Both the position numbers and the translations under genes were made by a program. Positions 18,407 through 27,900 of a stretch of 64,000 nt of DNA are shown one piece after another (the stretch's first letter is position 1; each line of letters opens with the position of its first letter). The notes under the pieces are model-generated. The model did no database searches, had not been told where the DNA came from, and saw only the letters and a list, made by a program, of their open reading frames with translations. This DNA comes from Oceanihabitans sp. IOP_32 (GTDB taxonomy: Bacteria > Bacteroidota > Bacteroidia > Flavobacteriales > Flavobacteriaceae). Location of the stretch: positions 787,001-851,000 of the forward strand of contig NZ_CP040813.1 in NCBI RefSeq assembly GCF_009498295.1. The letters run 5' to 3'.

Positions 18407-19785
18407 TGCATAAACTTTCAAAAACAAATATTAAGCTTTCAATTATCGCTTTAGGTCTTTTACTTACAGCCTTAATTTTTACAAGCTGTTATAAGGAAAC
18501 TGCTTTACCTGTAGAAGCTGGTTTTAGCACCGTTTTTGTAGAGTCCAATCAATCTGTACCCGTTCAAGTATTTATTAAAAATCAATCGGTTGGAGCAGAT
18601 AATTACAATTGGACTTTTGAAGGTGCAGAACCTGAAAGTTATTCAAAGGAAAACCCTGGCACCATTGTCTATAAAACCCCTGGCACCTATACCATGACCT
18701 TAACAGCTTCAAATATAGATGGAAGCACCGATACTGCCACAAAGTCGATTACCGTCTTTGATGCCATTGCCATTAATTTTTCAACAGAAATAATAGATAG
18801 TAACTATCCCCCAGTAGAAGTAGCACTAACAAACACCACCAACGGTGTTGGCTTAACTTATAAGTGGACTTTTGAAGGAGGCACACCAGCGACATCAACA
18901 GAACATAATCCTCCAAATGTAACTTTTGAAACTCCGGGCGATCATTCGATTACTTTAGAGGTCTCCAATGGGTTTGAATCTTTTTTAGAAAGCACGATTA
19001 TTAATGTAGCACCCCATATTGAAGCTATATTTGATTGGGAGGTTGATTATTTTGATGATGATTACCAAGCTCCCGTAAGTATTACCATGACAAACTCAAC
19101 CATAAGTGCTACGGATTACTCTTGGACATTTCCTAATGGTACACCGGCAACATCAACAGAAAAAACACCAACCGTAACTTTTAATACACCTGGTATTTAC
19201 ACTATTGTTTTAGAAACCGATAATGGAAAACGAACAAGCAGAGCAACTAAAAATATTAGCATTTTACCCAACACCAATATAAGAACCTTTACCAATGTAG
19301 AATTAGGCATTAATACCGCACATAACAACAATGTTAAAGGGGCATTTTTTTCAACAACTTTACGAAAGGTGTTTATGGCCAATGAAGTGACATCAGAACA
19401 TAGTGCCGAGATTGATATAGCTTTTTTTGGGCTCAACAACAGTTTTAGTTTTAATAAATTTATAGCACCAGACATAGCAGGCACTAATGGTTTTGCACCC
19501 CTACCAAATGCCACACACACCAAATTTATTAACTCGCAAGAAATTTGCGGTTGCCCTGCAAGTTTAACCGCTACCGAGTTTGATAGCATGACAGACGATA
19601 CTTTATTAAACGCATTAACCATTACAGAAACCAATAATGGCTTACTAGCATTTAATGATAGTGTGTTACCCCGAATCGTGCTTTTCGAAACACAAGACAA
19701 CCGTAAAGGGGCTATAAAAATAAAAGATTTTGTTGATAATGGACTTAACTCCTATATTGTTTGCGATATTAAAGTGCAGAAATAA
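18403..19785 (+). CDS. PKD-domain lipoprotein
   Basis: 460 residues. The signal ends in ALIFTSCYKE, a lipobox Cys. Three PKD-like modules follow, each with the hallmark W-x-F/P-x-G-x-x-P then TPGxYTxxL (NWTFEGAEPES / TPGTYTMTLTASN; KWTFEGGTPAT / TPGDHSITLEVSN; SWTFPNGTPAT / TPGIYTIVLETDN). The last 170 residues are a separate domain of unknown function. The start codon overlaps the stop of the SprB-repeat gene (ATGA), so translation is probably coupled. Likely a surface lipoprotein working with its operon neighbours. Confidence 0.85.
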   Translation: MMHKLSKTNIKLSIIALGLLLTALIFTSCYKETALPVEAGFSTVFVESNQSVPVQVFIKNQSVGADNYNWTFEGAEPESYSKENPGTIVYKTPGTYTMTLTASNIDGSTDTATKSITVFDAIAINFSTEIIDSNYPPVEVALTNTTNGVGLTYKWTFEGGTPATSTEHNPPNVTFETPGDHSITLEVSNGFESFLESTIINVAPHIEAIFDWEVDYFDDDYQAPVSITMTNSTISATDYSWTFPNGTPATSTEKTPTVTFNTPGIYTIVLETDNGKRTSRATKNISILPNTNIRTFTNVELGINTAHNNNVKGAFFSTTLRKVFMANEVTSEHSAEIDIAFFGLNNSFSFNKFIAPDIAGTNGFAPLPNATHTKFINSQEICGCPASLTATEFDSMTDDTLLNALTITETNNGLLAFNDSVLPRIVLFETQDNRKGAIKIKDFVDNGLNSYIVCDIKVQK

Positions 19786-19825
19786 GTTTCAGTAGTTAGA
19801 CGACATATTAAAGAAAATAATTAAA

Positions 19826-22800
19826 ATGACATATTTTTCTCAACATAAAGGGTTCAGCTTTAAACCAAAAACAATTGGCTTAAAACTCCTGTTACTCTTT
19901 TTAATATGTACCGCCAACTTCCAACTAGCCTCTGCCCAACGCTTCCCGGTACAAGTCAACCAATCGCTTATACCGCCCTATAACACCAAACTTAATAGCT
20001 ATGCAACAAGCACAGACGTTAAGCTACGCTTATTCCTTACCCTTACCGATGTTAATGTGAGCAACCGTCAAGTGCGGTTAAAACTTAAAATACAAGGAAA
20101 AGGGCTAAACATACAGTCCGCAGACTTTGTAACAGGCGCCTCCCCTATCTTTTTAAATGGTGGCACGCAGCAGCAGTTTACAAATATAGACTTAGCACCC
20201 TATTTTCAGCTAAATAATCTATTGGGAATCACCCCACAACAATACAACCAGCCCCTACCCGATGGCAGCTATAAAATATGCTGGGAGGTTTACGATGCTT
20301 TAACCAACCAATTAATTTCTAACACCAACACAGGCTGTTCCAACATCTTTTTGTTATTAAACGACCCACCGTTTTTAAACCTGCCCAATCGGGGCGACCA
20401 ACTCACAGACATACAGCCCACAAATATTGTTTTCCAATGGACACCACGCCATGCCAACGCCACCAATGTAAGTTACGAATTCGAGATTAGAGAACTCTGG
20501 GACAAACAAATAGACCCGCAAGCTGCCTTTCTAGCCTCGCCCCCATTCCATACAGAAACCTCGTTCTCGACCACATTATTGTACAACATTGGCAAGCCAA
20601 CACTCATACCCGGTCGAACCTACGGTTGGCGCGTACGTGCCAAGTCCACCACAGGCCTTAGCGAAAACTCGGTTTTTAGAAATAACGGCTATAGCGAGAT
20701 ATTTTATTTCACTTTTACAAACCAGTGTTTCCCTCCAACATTCGCCCTTGCTGAACCTTTAGACAAAGGGCGCGTAAAAATAATTTGGCAAACCCATCCA
20801 GACCACAACAAATACCACGTGCAGTATAAGCGTGCCGATGTGGCTGATGCCGAATGGTTTGAGGTGTTCTCATACAACAACCAAGTGCAAATAGCAAATT
20901 TACAAGACGGTGTAACTTACAATTTTAGGGTTGGTGGCACCTGCCATGCCCTAACCGATTTCGAACAAGGGTTTAGCTATAGTGCTGTTAACCAGTTTAC
21001 CATGCCAACTGCCGACGAGTCCCTAAGCTACAGCTGCGGTATCGTGCCAGAAATTACAATTACCAATACCAACCCTTTAGACAATATAGGCGTTAACGAA
21101 ACCTTTACCGCTGGCGATTTTCCCGTAACCATAAAACAAATTGAAGGTGGCAACGGCAATTATAGCGGTACAGGGTTTATTGTCGTGCCTTATCTAGCAG
21201 ACACCAAAATAGCCGTAGAGTTTAATAATATTAACATCAATACCGACTACCAGCTGTACGATGGTATTATAAGAACTACTTACGACCCTACTTGGAGTGG
21301 GGTTGAGAGTGTGGATGGGTTTGTTGATGATGTCGAAGATATTATTGCAAATGTCTTTACTACTAATGACGATGATGACACATCAGACACCTCAATAGAT
21401 CAAGATAATAACACTAATTCTGATAGTAGTACTGATGATAGTATAAATGAGGACACTAATGATAATTCAAATAATACCGATACTAATACTTCAGACTTTC
21501 ACAGCTCTGATAATAATAATTCTTCGGCTACAGATGATAACTCAAATAATTCAGATTCAACAAACACAGCTAGCAACACTAGTTCTTCTAATAATGATTC
21601 TTCAAATACAGGAGATACAGAAGTTGTAATAGTACACGGGAATAAAAGTTATAAAGATGGCGATGTTATTGAGGTTGATTATCATAGAGAGAAACCTCAC
21701 TTTGCATTTTTATTAAAAAATCACCCTAAAAATGCTACGTTTAATTGGCAAGTATTAAAGTTAGGAACCGATAATACTTCTGCTTATGTAACCAACGAAA
21801 CTATACACGATAATTTAGGTATAGATATGAAACAAATACACATTCTAGATGTAGTTGCTAATTATAACAATAAAAAAACACAAGTTACTATAAAACGAAA
21901 AACTAAAGAATTTAAATTAGAAGAATTATATGCTTTACATAATGAAAAAAGATTAGCAAAATCTGGGCAAATTTTATATTTAGTGAATCCTTCCTCTGTT
22001 ACTAACACTAATAAAAAAGTTAAATACGGTTTAAAATTGGACAAAAGCTTAAATGAGGATTTAATATCTCCTAATGCTATACAATGGTCTTTTAATGGTG
22101 AAAATCAATATTTTTCAACGGCAAAGACCAATATTACAAGAGATTTAGAGGAAAGTGACAATACTATTACTACTTCCGTTAACGCTGGCAATCCTAATTC
22201 ACTTGAAAAAAGTGTAGATGTGGAGTGGGTGGATGGTTACTATAAAGAAGTTGACGTAGTCTCACCTGCTGTACAAAACGCTCTAAATGAATTAAGTGAT
22301 TATGTGAATAAATTGGGTTCAGTATTAGAGAAACTGGATAACTCAGGTGAATTGGAATTTAATATTTCTTTTCACGGAGAAGAGTATTTAGAAGAAGATA
22401 GTAATTCAAGGTTTTATAATATAGTTAGAAAAGGTGGCTTTGGAGGTTCAATAGATTTAGAATTTAATGGGTTTTCATATGGTTGGGATTTAAAAGTAGT
22501 TACAGCTGAAATAGGTTTAAAGCCAATTTTGAGTGTTTCAGGCAATGGAACAATGGGATATATAAGAAGAAACGATAAAGATTCCTTTACGGAAACCGGA
22601 ATTGAAATGAGTTTTAGACTAAATGCGGATTTGCAAGTTGTTGGTACTGTTGGTTTTGACCTTTTGGTCGTAAAAGTTAAAGCAGAACCATACGCAGGTA
22701 TATCATCTTGGGGAGAAGTTAGTTATAGTAATAAGACCAAAAGTATTGAAGGTAGTTTTGGAGTTGGTAAACCTTATGTAGGAATAGTGGGGGAGGTTTT

Positions 22801-22897
22801 AGTAGCTGACTATAATATTATTCCTACTGGAAATTTAAGGTATACTTGGGAAGAAGTTAAACTTGAATTACCATTTGAATATAATTTAAAAGAATAA
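19826..22897 (+). CDS. TANFOR-domain exported protein A, variable C-terminus
   Basis: 1023 residues. After a signal peptide (LKLLLLFLICTANFQLASAQ) comes the TANFOR domain (RFPVQVNQSLIPPYNT, residues about 39-140), then fibronectin-III-like modules to about residue 400 and a beta domain to about 495. These first roughly 495 residues are nearly identical to the second TANFOR protein at 24924. After the phrase TYDPTWSGVE the two are unrelated: here an Asn/Asp/Ser/Thr low-complexity linker (about residues 510-600) leads to a beta-rich tail ending in a Gly-rich strand region (VGKPYVGIVGEVLVADYNI). Conserved N-terminus with exchanged C-terminus is the polymorphic-toxin pattern, but I do not recognise the activity of this tail. 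A small membrane protein gene follows 2 bp later and could be its immunity factor. Confidence 0.75.
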   Translation: MTYFSQHKGFSFKPKTIGLKLLLLFLICTANFQLASAQRFPVQVNQSLIPPYNTKLNSYATSTDVKLRLFLTLTDVNVSNRQVRLKLKIQGKGLNIQSADFVTGASPIFLNGGTQQQFTNIDLAPYFQLNNLLGITPQQYNQPLPDGSYKICWEVYDALTNQLISNTNTGCSNIFLLLNDPPFLNLPNRGDQLTDIQPTNIVFQWTPRHANATNVSYEFEIRELWDKQIDPQAAFLASPPFHTETSFSTTLLYNIGKPTLIPGRTYGWRVRAKSTTGLSENSVFRNNGYSEIFYFTFTNQCFPPTFALAEPLDKGRVKIIWQTHPDHNKYHVQYKRADVADAEWFEVFSYNNQVQIANLQDGVTYNFRVGGTCHALTDFEQGFSYSAVNQFTMPTADESLSYSCGIVPEITITNTNPLDNIGVNETFTAGDFPVTIKQIEGGNGNYSGTGFIVVPYLADTKIAVEFNNININTDYQLYDGIIRTTYDPTWSGVESVDGFVDDVEDIIANVFTTNDDDDTSDTSIDQDNNTNSDSSTDDSINEDTNDNSNNTDTNTSDFHSSDNNNSSATDDNSNNSDSTNTASNTSSSNNDSSNTGDTEVVIVHGNKSYKDGDVIEVDYHREKPHFAFLLKNHPKNATFNWQVLKLGTDNTSAYVTNETIHDNLGIDMKQIHILDVVANYNNKKTQVTIKRKTKEFKLEELYALHNEKRLAKSGQILYLVNPSSVTNTNKKVKYGLKLDKSLNEDLISPNAIQWSFNGENQYFSTAKTNITRDLEESDNTITTSVNAGNPNSLEKSVDVEWVDGYYKEVDVVSPAVQNALNELSDYVNKLGSVLEKLDNSGELEFNISFHGEEYLEEDSNSRFYNIVRKGGFGGSIDLEFNGFSYGWDLKVVTAEIGLKPILSVSGNGTMGYIRRNDKDSFTETGIEMSFRLNADLQVVGTVGFDLLVVKVKAEPYAGISSWGEVSYSNKTKSIEGSFGVGKPYVGIVGEVLVADYNIIPTGNLRYTWEEVKLELPFEYNLKE
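19878..21306 (+). repeat. 1.43-kb dispersed repeat, TANFOR N-terminal module, copy 1
   Basis: Matches 24976-26404 without indels (constant offset 5098) and with only scattered substitutions. It encodes the TANFOR and fibronectin-III delivery part and ends abruptly at codon boundaries inside TYDPTWSGVE. Confidence 0.9.
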
Positions 22898-22899
22898 AT

Positions 22900-23382
22900 A
22901 TGAAATTTATAAAAATTATTTGGATAGTATCAGTATTTATTATTATAATTTTCCATATTACTTTTGAAGGATATAAAATTTTTGATTTTCTTTCGAAGAA
23001 TTACAGTATTAAAACAATGGAAGTTACAGACTATTATTATGATACTTATTCAAGACGCAAATCAATAACTATTAATGGTTTTGTCGACAAAGAAAGGGTT
23101 TATTTTACAAGATTTGATGATGAAATAGGGGAATTATTTTCTCTATACCCAGGTATTGCAACGGAAAATAAAGAAATTGAAAAATTGAGTTCTGTTTTTC
23201 CAAATACTTTTAAAAATAGTTATAATGATTCTAAAAACATTGAGGTCTTAAAATTCAAAAACACACAGATTGTTATGCTTACAAAAGACAATGAGTTTCA
23301 AAGTTGGAAAAGACGTCTGTTTTTATTTTCAATATATTGCTTAACCTCAATTATAATATTAATTTTAATCAAAAAAAAATGA
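22900..23382 (+). CDS. Small two-helix membrane protein, candidate immunity factor
   Basis: 160 residues with one hydrophobic helix at the N-terminus (IIWIVSVFIIIIFHITF) and another at the C-terminus (LFLFSIYCLTSIIILILI) flanking a 100-residue soluble part that would face the periplasm. No family recognised. It starts 2 bp after the stop of TANFOR protein A and its stop overlaps the next start (ATGA), so it is translated with both. Membrane immunity to protein A's C-terminal tail is a reasonable guess from position only. Confidence 0.65.
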   Translation: MKFIKIIWIVSVFIIIIFHITFEGYKIFDFLSKNYSIKTMEVTDYYYDTYSRRKSITINGFVDKERVYFTRFDDEIGELFSLYPGIATENKEIEKLSSVFPNTFKNSYNDSKNIEVLKFKNTQIVMLTKDNEFQSWKRRLFLFSIYCLTSIIILILIKKK

Positions 23383-24542
23383 AAGAATTATTTACAATTA
23401 TATTACTTGGATTATCTTCATTTCTATATTCTCAAATAGAGTTTGAAGCTAATAATATTATTATTCAAAATGAAGCAACAGGGAAATTGATAATTGAGGG
23501 ATATTCTAATAAAGAAATGTACAAAAAAGAAAAATGTGATTTTTCTAGAAATACGCCAGAACAAAAATTTTGTATTTTTTTCAACTTGGATACTAAAGAA
23601 GAACTAACTGTTTTTTTTAATCCATATGAAGCACCTTCTAACTACAATAAGGAAAATTATTTAGATAAAATGAAAGTTTATGACAAAAAAACTAACTTTT
23701 ACACTTTAGATTCTAAATATATATTTGATTACGGAATAAGTAAAGATGTTTTTATAAAATATATTAATACTAATGAAGTTTTTCCAAAACCGATATATTC
23801 AACTTTTTATATGCAAGATTTTTCAAACAAATTGATTATAAAAAATATGGGGGAAAATTTTGATTTAGGATTGTTTTTGATTACAACTAATACAAATAGA
23901 ACTATTAATTACCTTAACAAATTTAACAAAGAAAAAATAGACATAACATTATTATGTACTAATGTTTTAAATAATATAAAAAACAGACCTAATGAAAATA
24001 GTTTTTTTGAATTAATCGATAAAAAATACTCACCTTTTTTTAAAAATAAGGATGAAACTGCTAGTGAAGTAGTCCCCAAAAAAAAAGTTACTTATAATAT
24101 TAAGAAGACTTTTCACGATATTATTAATGGAGTAGTTTTGAAAAAAAACAAGGTTTCTAAAGAAGAAATCATAGAAAAATATAATATCCCTGTTAAACAT
24201 TTTGTAAAGGATAGTTTGTCAGTAAAAGAAATAATTAAAGTGAATACATTGAATAAGGACTTTCAAATTATTAAATTCTACGATGCTAAAACAGTAATTA
24301 AAACAAATTATCAAACATTAAATAATGATATTGTTAAGGAAAATAATCTATTAACAGTTTTAATAAAGATTAATTTCGAAGTTTTTATTAATTTATATTC
24401 TGGTAAAAAGAGCGATAAATTTCCTGAGATAAACAAACTAAAACCACTAATTCAAGATGCTAATGGGAATTTAAATATTGAAAAACTAGTGAAAGTTATC
24501 AAAGAAAACAAATCAAGTTTAAGTAAATATCTAGAAGAATAA
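23379..24542 (+). CDS. Exported hypothetical protein
   Basis: The start chosen is ATG 23379-23381, giving 387 residues with a clean signal peptide (MKELFTIILLGLSSFLYSQ) and a 4-bp ATGA overlap with the previous gene. An upstream in-frame ATG at 23304 would run through the previous coding sequence and bury the signal peptide. The mature protein is Lys/Asn/Ile-rich, mixed alpha/beta, with no motif I can name. The strong AT bias differs from the TANFOR N-terminal module and suggests accessory origin. Confidence 0.65.
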   Translation: MKELFTIILLGLSSFLYSQIEFEANNIIIQNEATGKLIIEGYSNKEMYKKEKCDFSRNTPEQKFCIFFNLDTKEELTVFFNPYEAPSNYNKENYLDKMKVYDKKTNFYTLDSKYIFDYGISKDVFIKYINTNEVFPKPIYSTFYMQDFSNKLIIKNMGENFDLGLFLITTNTNRTINYLNKFNKEKIDITLLCTNVLNNIKNRPNENSFFELIDKKYSPFFKNKDETASEVVPKKKVTYNIKKTFHDIINGVVLKKNKVSKEEIIEKYNIPVKHFVKDSLSVKEIIKVNTLNKDFQIIKFYDAKTVIKTNYQTLNNDIVKENNLLTVLIKINFEVFINLYSGKKSDKFPEINKLKPLIQDANGNLNIEKLVKVIKENKSSLSKYLEE

Positions 24543-24550
24543 ATACAAAA

Positions 24551-24685
24551 GAACTACATATAACTATACTATTAATCTTCTTGTTTACTATTAATATGGC
24601 AGGACAAGAACGAATTAATATATTTCAAAAAGTTATTACTTTTCCCCCGCTAGCGCGAGCGTCACGCTCGTGCCAGCAACAGTAA
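24551..24685 (+). pseudogene. Start-less leader fragment ending in a REP element
   Basis: The frame reads ELHITILLIFLFTINMAGQ, then ERINIFQKVITF, then the REP-encoded PLARASRSCQQQ and TAA. The first part resembles a signal peptide cut at MAGQ, but no ATG, GTG or TTG start is present. It is probably the remains of an exported-protein gene whose body was lost at the REP. Confidence 0.45.
24644..24680 (+). repeat. REP element 1
   Basis: Core GCTAGCGCGAGCGTCACGCT continues to GTGCCAGCAAC, with internal palindrome GAGCGTCACGCTC. The same core occurs at 30425, 31665 and 57085, and inverted at 32322. It is followed by the common tail AGTAAGAAACAAAAAGATTA. Confidence 0.9.
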
Positions 24686-24710
24686 GAAACAAAAAGATTA
24701 AACAAAACAA

Positions 24711-24812
24711 ATGAGTAAAAATTAGTGTTTATAATGAATTTTATAAAACAAAAAATAGATTACATTCAAAACAATCCAGTAGAACAAGGTTTTGTAACCA
24801 ACCCTGAAGATA
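24711..24812 (+). pseudogene. Internally deleted RAYT remnant
   Basis: After the REP tail, ATGAGTAAAAATTAG resembles the RAYT start at 31728, and 24748-24810 closely matches the RAYT 3' region around its catalytic Tyr (encoding KIDYIQNNPVEQGFVTNP). The middle of the gene is missing. It is a non-autonomous remnant of the same transposase family as the complete copy. Confidence 0.7.
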
Positions 24813-24923
24813 ATATTTATCATTTTGCAGTGAGTTGATTAAATCCAAGTTAACACAAGGGTATCGATCTCAGCAGTAACAGTAAGAAAAATAGAATATG
24901 AATAGCAAATGTAAACCAAGATA

Positions 24924-27900
24924 TTGAAAAAGGAATTACATCGTATAGCCAATAGTTTTCAGTTTAAAGCAATGAGCTTAAAACTGCTATTACTCTTTTT
25001 AATATGTACAGCCAACTTCCAGCTAGCCTCTGCCCAACGCTTCCCGGTACAAGTCAACCAATCGCTTATACCGCCCTACAACACCAAACTTAATAGCTAT
25101 GCAACAAGCACAGACGTTAAGCTACGCTTATTCCTTACCCTTACCGATGTTAATGTAAGCAACCGCCAAGTGCAATTAAAACTTAAAATACAAGGAAAAG
25201 GGCTAAACATACAGTCCGCAGACTTTGTAACAGGTGCCTCCCCTATCTTTTTAAATGGTGGCACGCAGCAGCAGTTTACAAATTTGGACTTAGCACCCTA
25301 TTTTCGGCTAAATAATCTATTGGGAATCAACCCGCAACAGTACAACCAGCCCCTGCCCGATGGCAGCTATAAAATATGCTGGGAGGTTTACGATGCTTTA
25401 ACCAACCAATTGATCTCCAACACCAACACAGGCTGTTCCAACATCTTTTTGTTATTAAACGACCCACCGTTTTTAAACTTGCCCAATCGAGGCGACCAAC
25501 TCACAGACATACAGCCCACAAATATTGTTTTCCAATGGACACCACGCCATGCCAACGCCACCAATGTGAGTTACGAATTCGAGATTAGAGAGCTCTGGGA
25601 CAAGCAAATAGACCCGCAAGCCGCCTTTCTAGCCTCGCCCCCATTCCATACAGAAACCTCGTTCTCGACCACATTATTGTACAACATTGGCAAGCCAACA
25701 CTCATACCCGGTCGAACCTACGGTTGGCGCGTACGTGCCAAGTCCACCACAGGCCTTAGCGAAAACTCGGTTTTTAAAAACAACGGCTATAGCGAGATAT
25801 TTTATTTCACTTTTACAAACCAGTGTTTCCCTCCAACATTCACCCTAGCTGAACCTATAGACAAAAGGCGCGTAAAAATAAATTGGCAAACCCATCCCGA
25901 CCACAACAGGTACCACGTGCAGTATAAGCGTGCCGATGTGGCAGATGCTGAATGGTTTGAGGCATTCTCATACAACAACCAAGTAGAAATAGCAAATTTA
26001 CAAGACGGTGTAACCTACAACTTTAGGGTTGGTGGCACCTGCCATGCCCTAACCGATTTCGAACAGGCTTTTAGCTATAGCGCCGTTAACCAGTTTACCA
26101 TGCCAACTGCCGACGAGTCCCTAAGCTACAGTTGCGGTATCGTACCAGAAATTACAATTACCAACACCAACCCTTTAGACAATATAGGCGTTAACGAAAC
26201 CTTTACCGCTGGCGATTTTCCAGTAACCATAAAACAAATTGAAGGTGGCAACGGCAATTATAGCGGTACAGGGTTTATTGTTGTGCCTTACCTAGCAGAC
26301 ACCAAAATAGCGGTAGAATTTAATAATATTAAAATCAATACCGACTACCAACTCTACGATGGTATTATAAGAACTACTTACGATCCTACTTGGAGTGGGG
26401 TTGAAGATTTCGGTGATTTATTTAATGGTGGTGATGGCCAAGTAAACACAAATGAAGTTAAATTTCCAATAGCCCAAATACTTATAGACCCCAATGGTGA
26501 TATATTAATTGTAGGTGAAGGTGGTGCTCCTATTGTAGAGCTGCCTGGAGGAGAAGACTATACAATAACAGATAGTAATGGACAAATATGGAGTGTCGAC
26601 GAACAAGGTAATGTGACATCCATGGGAACGCAGGCTCAAGGCGGAAGCTCTACCGCCAATAATACAAATGGTGTAAATAGCAACGGCGAAGCTACTAGTA
26701 TTACAGCACAAGAAGTGTTGGTTACATTTACCCAAGCAACAACAGCTAAACACCCTAATAAATATGGTTTTGATGCCTACCAAAACTCCCAACCACAAAC
26801 CAAAGACCTCTACAAAAGCTTAGGCGACAACTATTATATGCCCTATAAAGCCGTTGCTAAAGGACAAACCGATTATATAATAGCCAACATAAGCATAACT
26901 ACAGACAGCATACAGCCAAAGGACATTGTCTTTAAAACTAAAGATGGCGTAGCATTAACCAAGGTGGATAGCACAACAACTACTTACACCTTAGCGCTAA
27001 AAGGTGTTTTAAGTGATGCTAATATAGAAACCCAAGCCGTTATTAAACAAGACGGCAACTACCAAATTGCGGGTGCATTTATACAGTACCAATCTACAAT
27101 TAAAAACGTGGACGTGGTATTGGTAAATACCGCAAACGCCAACACAGAAACCATTAAAAACCATCTCAAACGTATTTACCAACAAGCCATGGTAAATCTT
27201 AATATTACCGAGATTAACAACTTTACCAGCACATTAAATAACCTAACACCTAACGGTAGCATAGAAAGTGGTGAGAGTGGCTTTTTAGCAAATTATACGC
27301 AACAACAGCAAGCCATAAATAGTGCTTTAAAATCTAGACCCGATTATAAACAAAGTGCGTATTATTTAATTCTTACAGATAAAACACCTTCAAAAGCAAA
27401 CCAAAAAGGACTCATGCCTATTGGTAGACAGTTTGGGTATATTTATAGTGTTAACAGTAAAACAATAGCACACGAGCTGGGCCACGGTGCTTTCCAACTC
27501 AAACACCCATTCTCCACACATAGCCTATATAAATGGAACGAGGGCGACACCAACTGGCTTATGGATTACCCAAATAGTGCAACACACTTACCTTATGCCC
27601 ACTGGAAAAACATACATAACCCTAATATTCGTATTGGTGTTTTTGATGGGGATAGTGAGGGGGAGTTAGCTGGAGGATATGGCTTATCACCTGATTTTAA
27701 ATTATTTTCTACTTCTACCAACAAAATAATAAGTAATAAAGAAGTTTCAGATCCTTTTATTACTGGTTTTGTACATCTAGAGAAACAGTACAATTGGCGT
27801 TCTGTTGATGGTGTACGTGGCTATTATTTAAAAGACAAAGATTCACTATTTAATAATTACAAGACTCAAGTAAATAATGATGCTAAAATATGGCTAACCT

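Larger units (their letters stand above)
24543..24923. other. Intergenic region with a truncated leader, a REP and a RAYT remnant
   Basis: The 380 bp hold three things: a reading frame without a start codon (24551-24685) that looks like the end of a signal peptide plus the start of a mature protein and terminates inside a REP; the REP itself (24644-24680); and a short piece matching the 3' part of the RAYT gene (about 24748-24810). The rest shows no feature. Confidence 0.6.

Noticed and set aside
23304-23378. Upstream start for the exported protein at 23379
   Set aside because: It overlaps the previous gene by 79 bp and hides a perfect signal peptide; the ATGA overlap supports 23379.
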